From: Burkholderiaceae bacterium
GTDB lineage: Bacteria; Pseudomonadota; Gammaproteobacteria; Burkholderiales; Burkholderiaceae_E
Length of the DNA: 64,000 nt
Reading direction: 5' to 3'
Assembly (NCBI GenBank): GCA_016710525.1
Contig: JADJVQ010000013.1
Coordinates: forward strand, 1 to 64,000
Part shown: positions 1 through 8,098 of the stretch, in pieces
How positions within the stretch are numbered: position 1 is the stretch's first letter
Layout: every line of letters starts with the position of its first letter
Notes under the pieces: generated by a model
Told to the model about the DNA's origin: nothing
What the model saw: only the letters and a program-made list of their open reading frames with translations
Database searches by the model: none
Made by a program: the position numbers and the translations under genes

Positions 1-2
1 GG

Positions 3-60
3 GTGAGCAGGAGCACGCTGTTTGATGACCATCTGATCAGTTTGATCGATGGTTCATTGG
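3..60. repeat. Left transposon end with two kinds of terminal site
   Basis: The outer part (3-30) matches the inverted outer part of the right end, strongest over the first 13 bases. The inner part holds two 20-bp blocks in direct order, 21-40 and 41-60, that both begin TTTGAT. The second block also matches the inner site of the right end. Multiple spaced sites at transposon ends usually bind transposase; that role is inferred. Confidence 0.6.
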
Positions 61-93
61 CGTGACATGGCGCCGCCGTCAGGCGGCGGCTTG

Positions 94-300
94 TCAGGTT
101 TCAGAGCCGGGGTTCTCGCCTTTGCGCAGCCACGGCCGGTCGGGGTCTCGGTCTTGGTCGTGCGCGGATTCATGTCGGCGCAGCTGGACGTAGTAGGCCG
201 ACTCGAAGTCGGCAACCAGGTCGTGGAGGAAGTCGAGGATGGTTGCGGCTGCCTCGTCGGTGAGCACCGGGCGCGGTTGCGCGATGAGGTCGTCACTCAT
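94..300 (-). CDS. Small transposon-encoded protein of unknown function
   Basis: A 68-residue reading frame beginning MSDDLIAQPRP overlaps the end of the ATPase gene by 8 bases, so it is probably translated by coupling. A longer start eight residues upstream is possible. The protein is acidic in its first half (a helix around ATILDFLHDLVADFESAYY) and charged at its end; no catalytic motif is visible. It is the last gene of the transposon operon, close to the left end. It could be an accessory transposition factor, but nothing in the sequence shows that directly. Confidence 0.6.
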   Translation of the reverse strand: MSDDLIAQPRPVLTDEAAATILDFLHDLVADFESAYYVQLRRHESAHDQDRDPDRPWLRKGENPGSET

Positions 301-1156
301 GGTGTCCGCGTCCCGGGCGCGCACGGGGTTTGGCGGTGGCCGGCCGCTTGGCGTCGGAGAACACCTCGAAGTAGAGCTTCTCGTCGATGACGCTGGCCTG
401 GCGCTGAAGCGCGGCGGCCAGCAACTGCGCGGCCATCGTGGTGAGGATCCGGTAGTTGCCGGCGGCGTGGTCGCACAGCATGGCGCGCAACTGCGCGGTC
501 ATCAGGGAGGCGTTGCCGGCGCTCGAGAGCAGATGTTCCAGGCAGGCGGCCAGGTCGTCCCGGCTGGCGTACTCCATGGCCAGGCGCACGCGGATGCGAC
601 TGCCCAGGGGCAGCAGGTCGTCGCGGCGCAGCTTCTCGGTGAGGCGGGCGTCGCCTGCCATCACGACGCTGAGCAGGGGCCGCGAGTCGAAGCGCGCCGA
701 CGACAGCAGGCGCAGCTCCGAGAGCGTGGCCGGGGTCATCTCCTGGGCCTCGTCGATCAGCAGCACCGGGCGCAGGCGCACGCTCTCCAGATGGGCCAGC
801 CAGCGCTCGCGCAGGCTCTTGAAGCCGCCCCAGCGGTTGTGCGGTTTGAGCCCCACGCCGAACACCTCACCCATCTCGCGGTAGAAGTCGGCCAGGTTGC
901 TCTGCGGGTGGTTCAGCGCCGTGACGCTGACCTCGGCGATGCGCTCGAGCCGCTCGGCGAGCAGGCGCAGCACCACGCTCTTGCCCGTGCCGGGGTCGCC
1001 GTGGATCATCGCGAAGCCGCCCTCGCGCACCAGGGTCTGCTCGACGCGCCACACGAAGTCCTCGGCCGCGGGCGTGAGTCGCAACGCCTCGGCGGGCAAC
1101 TCCGGCGAGAAGGGGTTCCACTTCAGCCCGTAGAGGGCCAGCAGCGACGGGTTCAT
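293..1156 (-). CDS. ExeA-like AAA ATPase of transposon (TnsC/IstB-type role)
   Basis: This 287-residue ATPase has a Walker A motif GDPGTGKS at residues 53-60 and a Walker B motif VLLIDEAQ at 131-138, with the LxxNPF-type start (LKWNPFSPE) seen in ExeA/GspA-like ATPases. In transposons such ATPases select target DNA and activate the transposase, as TnsC, TniB and IstB do. Its ATG overlaps the transposase stop codon (ATGA), so the two are translationally coupled in a 1:1-type arrangement. The C-terminal tail is basic and proline-rich. The family call is firm; the role in target choice is inferred from the neighbour. Confidence 0.88.
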   Translation of the reverse strand: MNPSLLALYGLKWNPFSPELPAEALRLTPAAEDFVWRVEQTLVREGGFAMIHGDPGTGKSVVLRLLAERLERIAEVSVTALNHPQSNLADFYREMGEVFGVGLKPHNRWGGFKSLRERWLAHLESVRLRPVLLIDEAQEMTPATLSELRLLSSARFDSRPLLSVVMAGDARLTEKLRRDDLLPLGSRIRVRLAMEYASRDDLAACLEHLLSSAGNASLMTAQLRAMLCDHAAGNYRILTTMAAQLLAAALQRQASVIDEKLYFEVFSDAKRPATAKPRARPGRGHHE

Positions 1157-2601
1157 GGGCGCGGTTCCTGTTCGGTGGGGATGAACGGCGGGGGCAGACC
1201 GGTGGCGGCGAACTCGGCCATCAGTGCGCGCAGCAGCGGGGCGATGCCCGATTCGGTGGGTACGGGTGGCGCAGTGTTCTCATCGCGGGCGATCGCGCGG
1301 CGCCGCCCGCTGGCGTTGGCGCAGCGGTCGATCGGGTACAGCGCGCACAGCACCGTGCCGTGGCGGGCGTCGATCAGATCGACCGCGCTCAGATCCCAGC
1401 GCGCGTAGCGCAGGTGCACGCGCTCGAGGTGGCGGTAGCGCGCCGGGATCTCCAGGCGCCGGGTTGCTAGGCTGACGGTGCCGTCGCTGCGCCGCTGGGT
1501 GCGGGTGGTCTCCAGGCGGAAGGCGGCTCGCAGCGCCTGGCTGTCGGGCGATTCGCGCAGCACCTGCGGGCCGTCGAGCCAGCGCGCCAGGGGCGTCTGT
1601 CCGGTCTCGCTGTGGTCGCTGCGCTGGTACTCCTGCTCGACCCAGGCCGCGGTGGCGGTGTTGAGCAACGCCAGGCGCAGTTCGGTCACGCCCTCGAGCA
1701 TGGCCATCAGGCGGCCCTCCAGACGCGCCCAGAACACCTCCTGCTTGCCGTTTTGTTGCGGCGAGTACGGCAGCGTCGTCTGGTGCACGATGCCCAGCGC
1801 GTGCAGCCCGCCGGTGAACTCCTCGGCCATCATCGCCGCGCCGTTGTCGGTCATCAGCGCGCGCGGCAAGCCGCGCCGCTGCAGCGCCTGGGTGAACCCG
1901 TGCACCAGGCTCTCGGTGGTCTCGTCCAGGTACCACTGGACGTGGCAGGCCAGCCTCGAGCGGTCGTCGAGCACGGCCAGCGCGATCGGCTTGACCCACT
2001 GGCCCTCGCGGCTGAGCACCTGGCGTGAGCCATGATGGAAGTCAAGATGCCATAGGCCGCCGACGTACTCGACCTCGAAGCTGCGGGTCTCGCGCGACTG
2101 GCGATGGGTCTGGGCGGCCGCCTCGCCCGGGCGCAGCGCGCTGCGCACCGGCGCTCGACGCACCAGGGCCTGCGCCTTCATGAACCGACGCAGCGTCGCG
2201 TACGAGGGCAGCGCCACCGCCTTGCCCAGCGCGGCCCCCAGGTTGTCGTAGTGCAGTTGGCACGTCCACCCCGGGTGGTCGCGGTACTGCGCGCGCAACG
2301 CCTCGATGACGGGCGCGCTCATCGCGCGCTGCTGGCCGGTGTCGCTGCGCACCCGGGTGGCGAGCGCGCCGACCGGATCGCGTCCGGCGCGCCGCGCCGC
2401 GTAGAACCAGCGCTCGATCGTCGAGACTCCGAAGCGCACCGGCTGCAGCGTGCGCGGATGCTGCCAGGTGCGCGCGGCCAACTCGCGCAGCCTCGGGCCC
2501 AGTTCCCCCGGCGCCGGCGGGGCCGCCAGCAGCGGGCCAATGATCGCAAAGCGCAGCCGCGCCCAGCGAGCGCGCTCTCGCGCATCGTCGCCTGTTCCCA
2601 T
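1153..2601 (-). CDS. DDE transposase with integrase (rve) core
   Basis: The protein carries an integrase-type catalytic core: D187 (in WHLDFHH), D252 (in LMTDNG) and E288 (in QNGKQEVFW), giving a D-D-35-E spacing. An N-terminal helical region of about 150 residues is likely DNA binding, and a C-terminal beta-rich part resembles the Mu transposase C-terminal domain. I chose the ATG at 2601 because GGGAG sits six bases upstream of it. A second ATG at 2613 would add four residues but has no ribosome site. The three catalytic acids are intact, so the element may be active if its ends are. Confidence 0.92.
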   Translation of the reverse strand: MGTGDDARERARWARLRFAIIGPLLAAPPAPGELGPRLRELAARTWQHPRTLQPVRFGVSTIERWFYAARRAGRDPVGALATRVRSDTGQQRAMSAPVIEALRAQYRDHPGWTCQLHYDNLGAALGKAVALPSYATLRRFMKAQALVRRAPVRSALRPGEAAAQTHRQSRETRSFEVEYVGGLWHLDFHHGSRQVLSREGQWVKPIALAVLDDRSRLACHVQWYLDETTESLVHGFTQALQRRGLPRALMTDNGAAMMAEEFTGGLHALGIVHQTTLPYSPQQNGKQEVFWARLEGRLMAMLEGVTELRLALLNTATAAWVEQEYQRSDHSETGQTPLARWLDGPQVLRESPDSQALRAAFRLETTRTQRRSDGTVSLATRRLEIPARYRHLERVHLRYARWDLSAVDLIDARHGTVLCALYPIDRCANASGRRRAIARDENTAPPVPTESGIAPLLRALMAEFAATGLPPPFIPTEQEPRP

Positions 2602-2709
2602 GCGAGCTCCCATCGCGGGCGGCGAGGCATTCGCTACCCAAGGGGACTCAGCCTACAAAGCGGCCCGTACGCTGGCGACACCCAAGTTCTGCGGGGACCC
2701 CGCGCCGGC

Positions 2710-3267
2710 CTACCGGCCCTCGGTCACCGTGCTCAGCGGCGCGATCAGCCGCAGCGCCTGCGACAGCCGCGAGGCCGCGTCCGGCCAGGTGAATCGCACC
2801 AGCCAGCCACCGGGCATCGGGTCGGTGATCGGGGGCATCAGCTGCGCGCGCAAGGCCTGCCATACACGCGTTGCCAGGAAGTCCTCGTTCCACCAGCGCC
2901 GCCACCGATCCAGCGTCACCCGCGGCACGCCCAGCACCGCGCACAACTCGCCAAGGCCGCGGCCCGACAAGGACCCGCGCAGCGCCGATCCCAGCAGCAC
3001 CATCGCCCCGACGTAGACCCGCCGACCGAGGTACAGCACCGAGCGCGGCGTGTGCCGGCGTCGGCATAGATCGCAGCAAAAGCTGCGCCGCGTTTGATCG
3101 TCGTCGCGCAAGCCGCGCGGGATCCCGCGCGGCTTGCGCGGATAGCGCGCGCTGTGCAGAACGCCTCCACACGAGCATCCGGCCGCCCGGACCTCCTGGG
3201 CACGCTCCTCGTCGATCAGTTCCAGCAGTTCGTAGAACTTGGGGGTTCGCAAAAGGTCATGGCACAC
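2710..3267 (-). CDS. Zinc-ribbon and helix-turn-helix protein of the transposon
   Basis: This 185-residue protein starts at a GTG preceded by GGGAGG with eight bases between. It has paired cysteines CSC (31-33) and CCDLC (64-68), which would form a zinc ribbon, and a helix-turn-helix-like stretch near residues 105-128 (GLGELCAVLGV...LDRWRRWW). Similar zinc-ribbon proteins occur beside DDE transposases; I recall a domain of unknown function with a RYPRKPRG-type motif but cannot confirm the number. It is transcribed first and may bind the transposon ends or regulate the operon. No nuclease motif is visible, so it is not an obvious TnsA. Confidence 0.75.
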   Translation of the reverse strand: MCHDLLRTPKFYELLELIDEERAQEVRAAGCSCGGVLHSARYPRKPRGIPRGLRDDDQTRRSFCCDLCRRRHTPRSVLYLGRRVYVGAMVLLGSALRGSLSGRGLGELCAVLGVPRVTLDRWRRWWNEDFLATRVWQALRAQLMPPITDPMPGGWLVRFTWPDAASRLSQALRLIAPLSTVTEGR

Positions 3268-3310
3268 TGGATGCGCCTCCCTTGATCTTGGTCGATTGTT
3301 GCGGGGCACC

Positions 3311-3341
3311 GCCTTCGGGGATTTGCAAGATCCCCGAGGGC
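3311..3341. other. Strong hairpin upstream of the transposon operon
   Basis: CGGGGAT (3316-3322) and ATCCCCG (3330-3336) form a perfect 7-bp stem around a 7-base loop, and flanking bases extend it to about 12 bp with one G-T pair. It lies between the right transposon end and the first gene, inside the element. It could block read-through transcription from outside or hide the ribosome site of an incoming message, a known device in insertion sequences. No T-run follows on either strand. Confidence 0.5.
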
Positions 3342-3354
3342 ACCTCACCCTGCT

Positions 3355-3415
3355 CCCATCAACCAATTCGATCAAGACTCAGCGTTCCGCCATCGGAATG
3401 TCTGCTCGTGCTCAC
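3355..3415. repeat. Right transposon end (inverted copy of left end)
   Basis: Read on the minus strand from 3415 inward, this end begins GTGAGCACGAGCA, 12 of 13 identical to the left end. A TTGATCGA...GGTT site follows 40 bases in, matching the left inner site at almost the same distance. The first gene starts about 90 bp further in. Confidence 0.6.
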
Positions 3416-3740
3416 GCCGCAGGGGTATCGCTGCCCATGCGCGTTTCGAAGTGCAGGGGCGGCGCGCCTCAGCGCCAGGTGGCGGTTCGGCCCGACGATC
3501 AGGGGGGCGGTTCTTCGTCGCGACGGTCGTCTAGGTGCGCATGGCAGACCGATGCGCTGCGCGGGACCCGGGGTCCTGGGGCCGGGGGCCGGGGCGCCGG
3601 GTGGCGGCGGGGGCTTACTATGCGGCCGGGCCCCGCCTTTGCACAGTTCTGCAGCACTGTCCGCCACTGCTAGGGTTGACCAGGTGGATCCTGGGTTTCG
3701 TGGCGCATGGCTGGCGGCGATGGTCGGCAAGGCGTCGACC
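3416..3740. other. Gene-free stretch between transposon and nuclease gene
   Basis: No convincing gene is present. The reading frame of the downstream nuclease stays open through here, but this sequence is very G/C rich, shows no ribosome site or family similarity, and crosses the transposon end. A short inverted repeat ACAGT...ACTGT (3643-3660) could be an operator for the HTH protein encoded downstream; this is a weak guess. Confidence 0.4.
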
Positions 3741-4313
3741 ATGAGGTTCGAGCCGATGTGGCCGTGGGTGCTGCTCCTGGCTGTCGCCTTGGCAGTCGTG
3801 TGGCATCTGTTTCGGCGTCACCACGCACGCGTTGCAGAGTGGAGGGACCGACCGGCCGCTCTGCGGGATGCCGAATTGATCTGCGTGGAGGCGCAGTTCA
3901 GGTCGAAGAGCCGCTGGCCCATCGTGGCCAGGGTGGACAGGGCCTATCGGCTGCCGACCGGTCTGGTCGTGCTGGTCGAACTGAAGACGCGGTCGGCCCC
4001 AGCGGTGAGAACGTCGGATGTCATCCAGCTCTCGGCGCAGCGGGTGGCCGTGGAGGACGAACTCCGTGTTCGTGTGTCTGACGAGGCGTTCGTGATGTTC
4101 CCCGGCCGGCACTCAGCGCCGCCGACCTCACGAGCGGTCCGCTTGATGTCGCGGGAGCAAATCGAAGCCGTTGCAGCGAGGCGCCGTCGACTGATCGATG
4201 GACTCGATCGCCCGCAGTGGCCCGACAGCGAGCATGTTTGTCAGGGCTGTGGGCAGCGAGCGGCCTGCGGCGCCGCTGGCGAGCGCCTGGTGGGTGTGGT
4301 CCGGAGGCGCTAG
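3741..4313 (+). CDS. Membrane-anchored Cas4-like PD-(D/E)XK Fe-S nuclease
   Basis: The 190-residue product starts with a hydrophobic anchor (about residues 8-24) followed by basic residues. The soluble part carries D66 and the E80-x-K82 pair (VELKTR), then glutamines at 96 and 100, which fits the RecB/Cas4 type of PD-(D/E)XK nuclease fold. One cysteine lies before the fold (C48) and three after it (C167, C170, C176), the layout of the four Fe-S ligands of Cas4 and AddB. No CRISPR array or cas1 is nearby, so it would be a solo Cas4-like enzyme. It ends one base before the HTH gene. The start at 3741 has AAGG eight bases upstream; 3720 is an alternative. Confidence 0.68.
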   Translation: MRFEPMWPWVLLLAVALAVVWHLFRRHHARVAEWRDRPAALRDAELICVEAQFRSKSRWPIVARVDRAYRLPTGLVVLVELKTRSAPAVRTSDVIQLSAQRVAVEDELRVRVSDEAFVMFPGRHSAPPTSRAVRLMSREQIEAVAARRRRLIDGLDRPQWPDSEHVCQGCGQRAACGAAGERLVGVVRRR

Positions 4314-4314
4314 A

Positions 4315-4842
4315 ATGTCCAAAATATTCGACAATTCTTCGGACCAAGCTGTGGACCTCTCCAACCTGGGCACCATCATCCGCGAGCGGCGCGAGGCGCT
4401 GGGACTGACGCAGTCCCGGCTTGCGCAACTGAGCGGGCTTTCGCGGCAGACACTGGTTGGTCTGGAAGCGGGCGCTCTGAGCGATCTGGGATTCAACCGG
4501 GTCGCGCAGGTGCTGGCCGTGCTGGGGCTGGACCTCGATCCGCCTAGCCAGGCAGCGCGCGCTCGGAAGCGGGGCCTGTGGATGGCGGCGAAGAACGCCA
4601 GCGTGAGCTACGTCCAGGAGGTGCCGCCCGACACGCTCGGCCATGCGCTGGTCAGCGGCAGCGTACCGAAGGGCTACGCGGCCCACCTGACGCACCTGCT
4701 CGACGAGGCGCCGGTGCCCCTGGTGGTGATGGCCGTGGAGGAAGCCGCCGCGAACGAGGGCGTGGCGCCCAAGGCTGTGTGGCGCAACGTCGCGAAGCTC
4801 GCCAGGTCACTGGCGGTGCACCGGCAGGGCTTGTGGGCGTGA
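4315..4842 (+). CDS. XRE-family HTH protein, likely antitoxin of AbiEii-type system
   Basis: A GGAGG seven bases before the ATG at 4315 fixes the start and gives 175 residues. Residues of about 16-68 form a classic lambda-repressor-like helix-turn-helix (LGLTQSRLAQLSGLSRQTL). The C-terminal half (ALVSGSVPKGYAAH onward) is a separate helical domain. HTH proteins with such a tail are commonly encoded just before nucleotidyltransferase toxins and act as antitoxin and autoregulator. The next gene starts ten bases downstream. Regulation by binding its own promoter is likely but no operator has been proven. Confidence 0.75.
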   Translation: MSKIFDNSSDQAVDLSNLGTIIRERREALGLTQSRLAQLSGLSRQTLVGLEAGALSDLGFNRVAQVLAVLGLDLDPPSQAARARKRGLWMAAKNASVSYVQEVPPDTLGHALVSGSVPKGYAAHLTHLLDEAPVPLVVMAVEEAAANEGVAPKAVWRNVAKLARSLAVHRQGLWA

Positions 4843-4852
4843 TGAGAGCGTG

Positions 4853-5525
4853 ATGAAGTCGCTGCCGTCCGGCCCCTGGGAAGTGCTGTTCCAGCGAGCG
4901 CTGCAGCTTGTCGACAACATCCAGCGCCATGGGGGGCTTGCGGACCCGTTCTGGACCTTCGGAGGCGGGACCGTCCTGATGTTCAGGTACGGACACCGCC
5001 TCAGCAAGGACATCGACATCTTCGTGCCGGATCCGCAGTACCTCGGCTACGTGACGCCCCGACTCAGCGACACGGCGGCATCCCTGACCGAGGAGTACAC
5101 GACAGATGCCGGGCTCGTTCGTCAAGCTGCAGTTCGAGGAAGGCGAGATCGACTTCGTGGCCGCACCGAACCTCACCGACGCGGCATGGGAGCGGTGGGA
5201 CATCCAGGGTCGGCCAGTGCGAGTCGAGACGGCTGCGGAGGTGATCGCCAAGAAGATGTACCACCGCGGGGACCGTGCGACGGCGCGCGATCTGTTCGAC
5301 CTCGCCATGGTGGTCGAGCGGGAGCCGGATGCGCTGGCGGCAGCCGCGCCTTACCTCGTGCGGCACCGGGACAGGTTCCTGGAGCAGATCGGGCAACCCG
5401 GGGCAGGATTCGTGGCAACTTTCGAGGCGATCGCCGCGACCGGGTATCGACCGACGCTGGAGCACTGTGCGGAAGTCGCAGCGGAGTACCTCTCGCGATT
5501 GGCTGATCCCGACGAACGAGCGTAG
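4853..5525 (+). pseudogene. Frameshifted AbiEii/AbiGii-type nucleotidyltransferase toxin
   Basis: The first part (4853 to about 5113) contains the nucleotidyltransferase signature: FGGGTVLMFRYGHR followed by KDIDIFV, the G-G...D-x-D metal site of this fold. The second part (about 5115-5525) continues in the +1 frame with SFVKLQFEEGEIDFV, AAEVIAKKMYHRGDRATARDLFDLA and a helical end. One extra base in GGGC (5111-5114) separates them; removing it gives 223 residues, normal for the family. Such enzymes pair with an upstream HTH or AbiEi-like antitoxin in abortive-infection and toxin-antitoxin loci. The break either disarms the toxin or is a sequencing error. Confidence 0.78.
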
Positions 5526-5906
5526 TGTCCGTAGGAGACAAGTCTGCGGTTTGGTCATCGCCCGACGCCCAGAGGTCAACGGCGAGATGATCCCTTGAGC
5601 AACGTTGGACGTGGCCGGCCGTCCTGCTACATTGGCAGCGATCCTGCTCAGTGTTCGGCCAAGTGACAAACGTGCATCTGGCCCCACCTATGAAAGTTGG
5701 AGGACTTCCGATGGAGGGTCCTTTGACGGGAGATGGAGGGTGCCAGCGGGGCCGGAGCGTTATGCGACGCGGACTTAGGTGCGATTTCCATGTGATGATC
5801 GACCATATGTGACAACGCTCGGGGGCGTTCCCGGCCGTCCCGTCGTGCTTGGCGCAGAGCCCCGGATATCGACGATCCCGACCAACGCAACCCGAACTTC
5901 GCCACC
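5526..5906. other. Gene-free stretch after the toxin gene
   Basis: About 380 bases without a convincing gene. A 40-codon frame from 5691 (starting MKVGGLPMEG) is open but has no recognisable similarity. Lower-GC patches around 5650-5820 contrast with the flanks and could be a mobile-element remnant, but no end repeats were found. Confidence 0.35.
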
Positions 5907-7587
5907 ATGCACGATCTGCTGATCCGCAACGCCCGCCTATACGACGGCAGCGGCCGTCCCGCCGTGACGGGCGACCTCGCCGTCAAAGACGGAACGATCG
6001 TCGCCATCGGCAGCATTGCCGGCGAAGCCCGCGAGACCCTCGATGCCGACGGGCCTGGCGCTGATGCCCGGCATCATCGACAACCACACCCACTACGACG
6101 CGCAGATCACCTGGGACAGCGCCTTGAGCCCGTCGCCTGCGCTGGGCGTGACCACCGCCATCATCGGCAACTGCGGCTTCACCATCGCGCCGTGCCGGCC
6201 GGCGGACCGTGAACTCATCATGCGCAACCTCACCCAGGTCGAAGGCATGTCGCTGGATGTCCTGCGCCAGGGCATCCGCTGGGACTTCGAAAGCATCCCG
6301 CAGTACCTGGCGATGCTGGATCGGCAGGGTGCGGCGGTGAACATCGCCGCCTTTGCCGGCCATTCGTCCTTGCGCACCTGGGTGATGGGCGAACAAGCGC
6401 CCAAGCGCGCCGCCACGCCTGCGGAAGTGCAGGAGATGAAGCGCCTGCTGCAAGAAGCCATGCAGGCCGGCGCGATCGGATTCGCCACCAGTACCTCGCC
6501 CGCGCACAACGGCGAAGGCGGCATCCCGATGCCCTCGCGCCTGGCCGATGACGACGAACTGCGTACCCTGGTGGGCTCGCTGAAGGAGTCCGGCAGGGGC
6601 GTGTTCATGCTCACCAAGGGCGGCCAGACGAAGATCGATTTTCTCGAGGAACTTTCGGCCCTCTCCGGGCGGCCGGTGATCATCGCCGCCCTGCTGCACA
6701 ACAAGACCAACCCGCACGCGGTGTTCAAGGAGCTCGAGGCGATCGCACAGGCCAACGCGCGCGGCCGCAGGCTCGTGGGCGCCGTGTCCTGCTGCCCGCT
6801 CACCATGGACTTCACCCTGCACTCGCCCTACCCGGTGGAGGGGCTGGAATCCTGGAAACGGGTGCTGGGCTTGAAGGGCGAGGCGTTCAAGGTGGCCATC
6901 TCGCACAAGGACTTCCGTGACGCGATGCGCGCCGAAATCGCGGCGCCCGCCGTGTTCCGCCTCTTCAACGGCGAATGGGACCAGGTTCAGGTGGTCCAGG
7001 TGGCCGCGCCCGAACATGCGCGCTACGAACAGCGCAGCATCGCCGAACTGGCGCGCGAGTCGGGCGTGGATCCGCTCGATTTCATGTTCGACCTGGCCAT
7101 TGCCGAGAACCTCGACACGGTATTCACCGCCACGATGCTCAACTCGGACGAGGAGGCGGTGGGCCGCATGCTGAACCACCCCAATACCCTGGTGAGCCTG
7201 TCGGACGCCGGCGCGCACCTCACCTTTTTCAATGACGCGGCCTTCGGCCTGCACCTGATGGGGCACTGGTCGCGCGAGCTCGGCAAGATGCCGCTGGAAG
7301 AGGCGGTACGCCGTCTCACCGGGCAAACCGCCGCCTTGTACGGCTTCACGAATCGCGGCCTGCTCAAGGTGGGCCACGCCGCCGACCTGCTGCTGTTCGA
7401 CCCGGCAACCGTCGGGCGCGGCCCGAAGCGGCGCGTCAACGACCTCCCCGGCGGTGCCGCCCGCCTGCACACCGACGCGGTCGGCGTGAAGGGCGTCTGG
7501 GTCAATGGCGTCAAGGTGGCGGACGGCAGCGGCATGCTCGCCGGCAGCCCTCGTCCGGGCGTGCTGATGCGCGAGTTCGCTGCCTGA
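5907..7587 (+). pseudogene. Frameshifted D-aminoacylase-like amidohydrolase
   Basis: Members of this family (N-acyl-D-amino-acid deacylases, COG3653 type) remove acyl groups from D-amino acids or similar amides using a zinc site. The N-terminal part (MHDLLIRNARLYDGSGRP) is in one frame. From about 6055 the rest continues in another with LMPGIIDNHTHYDAQ (the HxH zinc ligands), GNCGFTIAP (the cysteine ligand typical of D-aminoacylases) and SDAGAHLTFF (catalytic Asp). One surplus G in GGG at 6051-6053 breaks the frame; without it the protein has 559 residues, full length for the family. Everything else looks functional. It stands alone, 16 bases before the deaminase gene. Confidence 0.85.
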
Positions 7588-7603
7588 TCCCGGGAGGAGG
7601 CCG

Positions 7604-8098
7604 ATGATGGATTCGCCCGGGGCACTGGTGACGGCGGCGGCGGGGCCGTGTTGCGCGCGCCGGCGTGCCAGCCTGCTGATGCTCGTGGGTCTTGGGCCGG
7701 CGCTGGTGCGAGCCGGTACGCCCGCCGCGCCGCCGGGCGGGGCGGGCGGCGTCGATCGGGCCGAGAGCGCCGTGCGGGCGGCCATGAGCCGGGCCTTTGC
7801 CCTGCGCGACGAAGCGGTGCGTGCCGGCGATCAGCCCTACGGCGCGGTGGTGCTGTGCGGCGAACGCATCGTCGGCGCCGCGCCCAGCCAGGTGGTCACC
7901 GCCCAAGATCCTTCGGCGCACGCCGAGACGCAGGCCATCCGGGACGCCGTGCGCAACCTGGGCCGCGATGCATTGACCGGCTGCTGGCTGATTTCCTCGT
8001 CCCGGCCTTGCCGTGCCTGCGAGACGAGGGCATGGGCGGCCCGCATCGAACGCATGATCCATGGCGACGCGCTGACCGATGCCGGAGCCCCGACGTGA
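7604..8098 (+). CDS. Exported CMP/dCMP-type deaminase-fold protein
   Basis: The zinc site of the cytidine/guanine deaminase fold is complete: HAE at 106-108 and PCRAC with C136 and C139. The N-terminus (CARRRASLLMLVGLGPALVRA) reads like a signal peptide, possibly Tat-type, which is odd because most of these deaminases are cytoplasmic. A strong GGGAGGAGG lies just before the two ATG codons at 7604 and 7607. The last codons overlap the ankyrin gene (GTGA), so the two are translationally coupled. The substrate is unknown; guanine, cytosine or a modified base are all possible. Confidence 0.75.
   Translation: MMDSPGALVTAAAGPCCARRRASLLMLVGLGPALVRAGTPAAPPGGAGGVDRAESAVRAAMSRAFALRDEAVRAGDQPYGAVVLCGERIVGAAPSQVVTAQDPSAHAETQAIRDAVRNLGRDALTGCWLISSSRPCRACETRAWAARIERMIHGDALTDAGAPT

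Larger units (their letters stand above)
3..3415. mobile_element. Four-gene DDE transposon with imperfect terminal inverted repeats
   Basis: The ends carry inverted repeats: GTGAGCAGGAGCA at 3-15 and its inverted near-copy TGCTCGTGCTCAC at 3403-3415 differ at one base, and weaker similarity runs on for about 28 bp. A second inverted pair (TTGATCGA...GGTT) lies about 39-40 bp in from each end, at 41-60 and 3355-3376. Between them four minus-strand genes encode a zinc-ribbon/HTH protein, a DDE transposase, an AAA ATPase and a small protein. The transposase-plus-ATPase layout resembles IS21 and Tn7/Tn5053-type systems, but the ATPase is ExeA-like. The left end is only two bases into the window, so a target duplication cannot be tested. 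Confidence 0.75.

Noticed and set aside
2871..3740. N-terminal extension of the nuclease gene in the same open frame
   Set aside because: It crosses the transposon end and the zinc-ribbon gene on the other strand and has no ribosome site; the real start is 3720 or 3741.
5106..5525. Second half of the AbiEii gene as a separate 139-residue protein
   Set aside because: It begins in mid-domain without a ribosome site and aligns as a direct continuation of the upstream frame after one base.
5983..7785. 600-codon open frame antisense to the amidohydrolase gene
   Set aside because: It mirrors a conserved gene on the other strand, is rich in His/Arg/Gly as GC-rich shadows are, and shows no domain or ribosome site.
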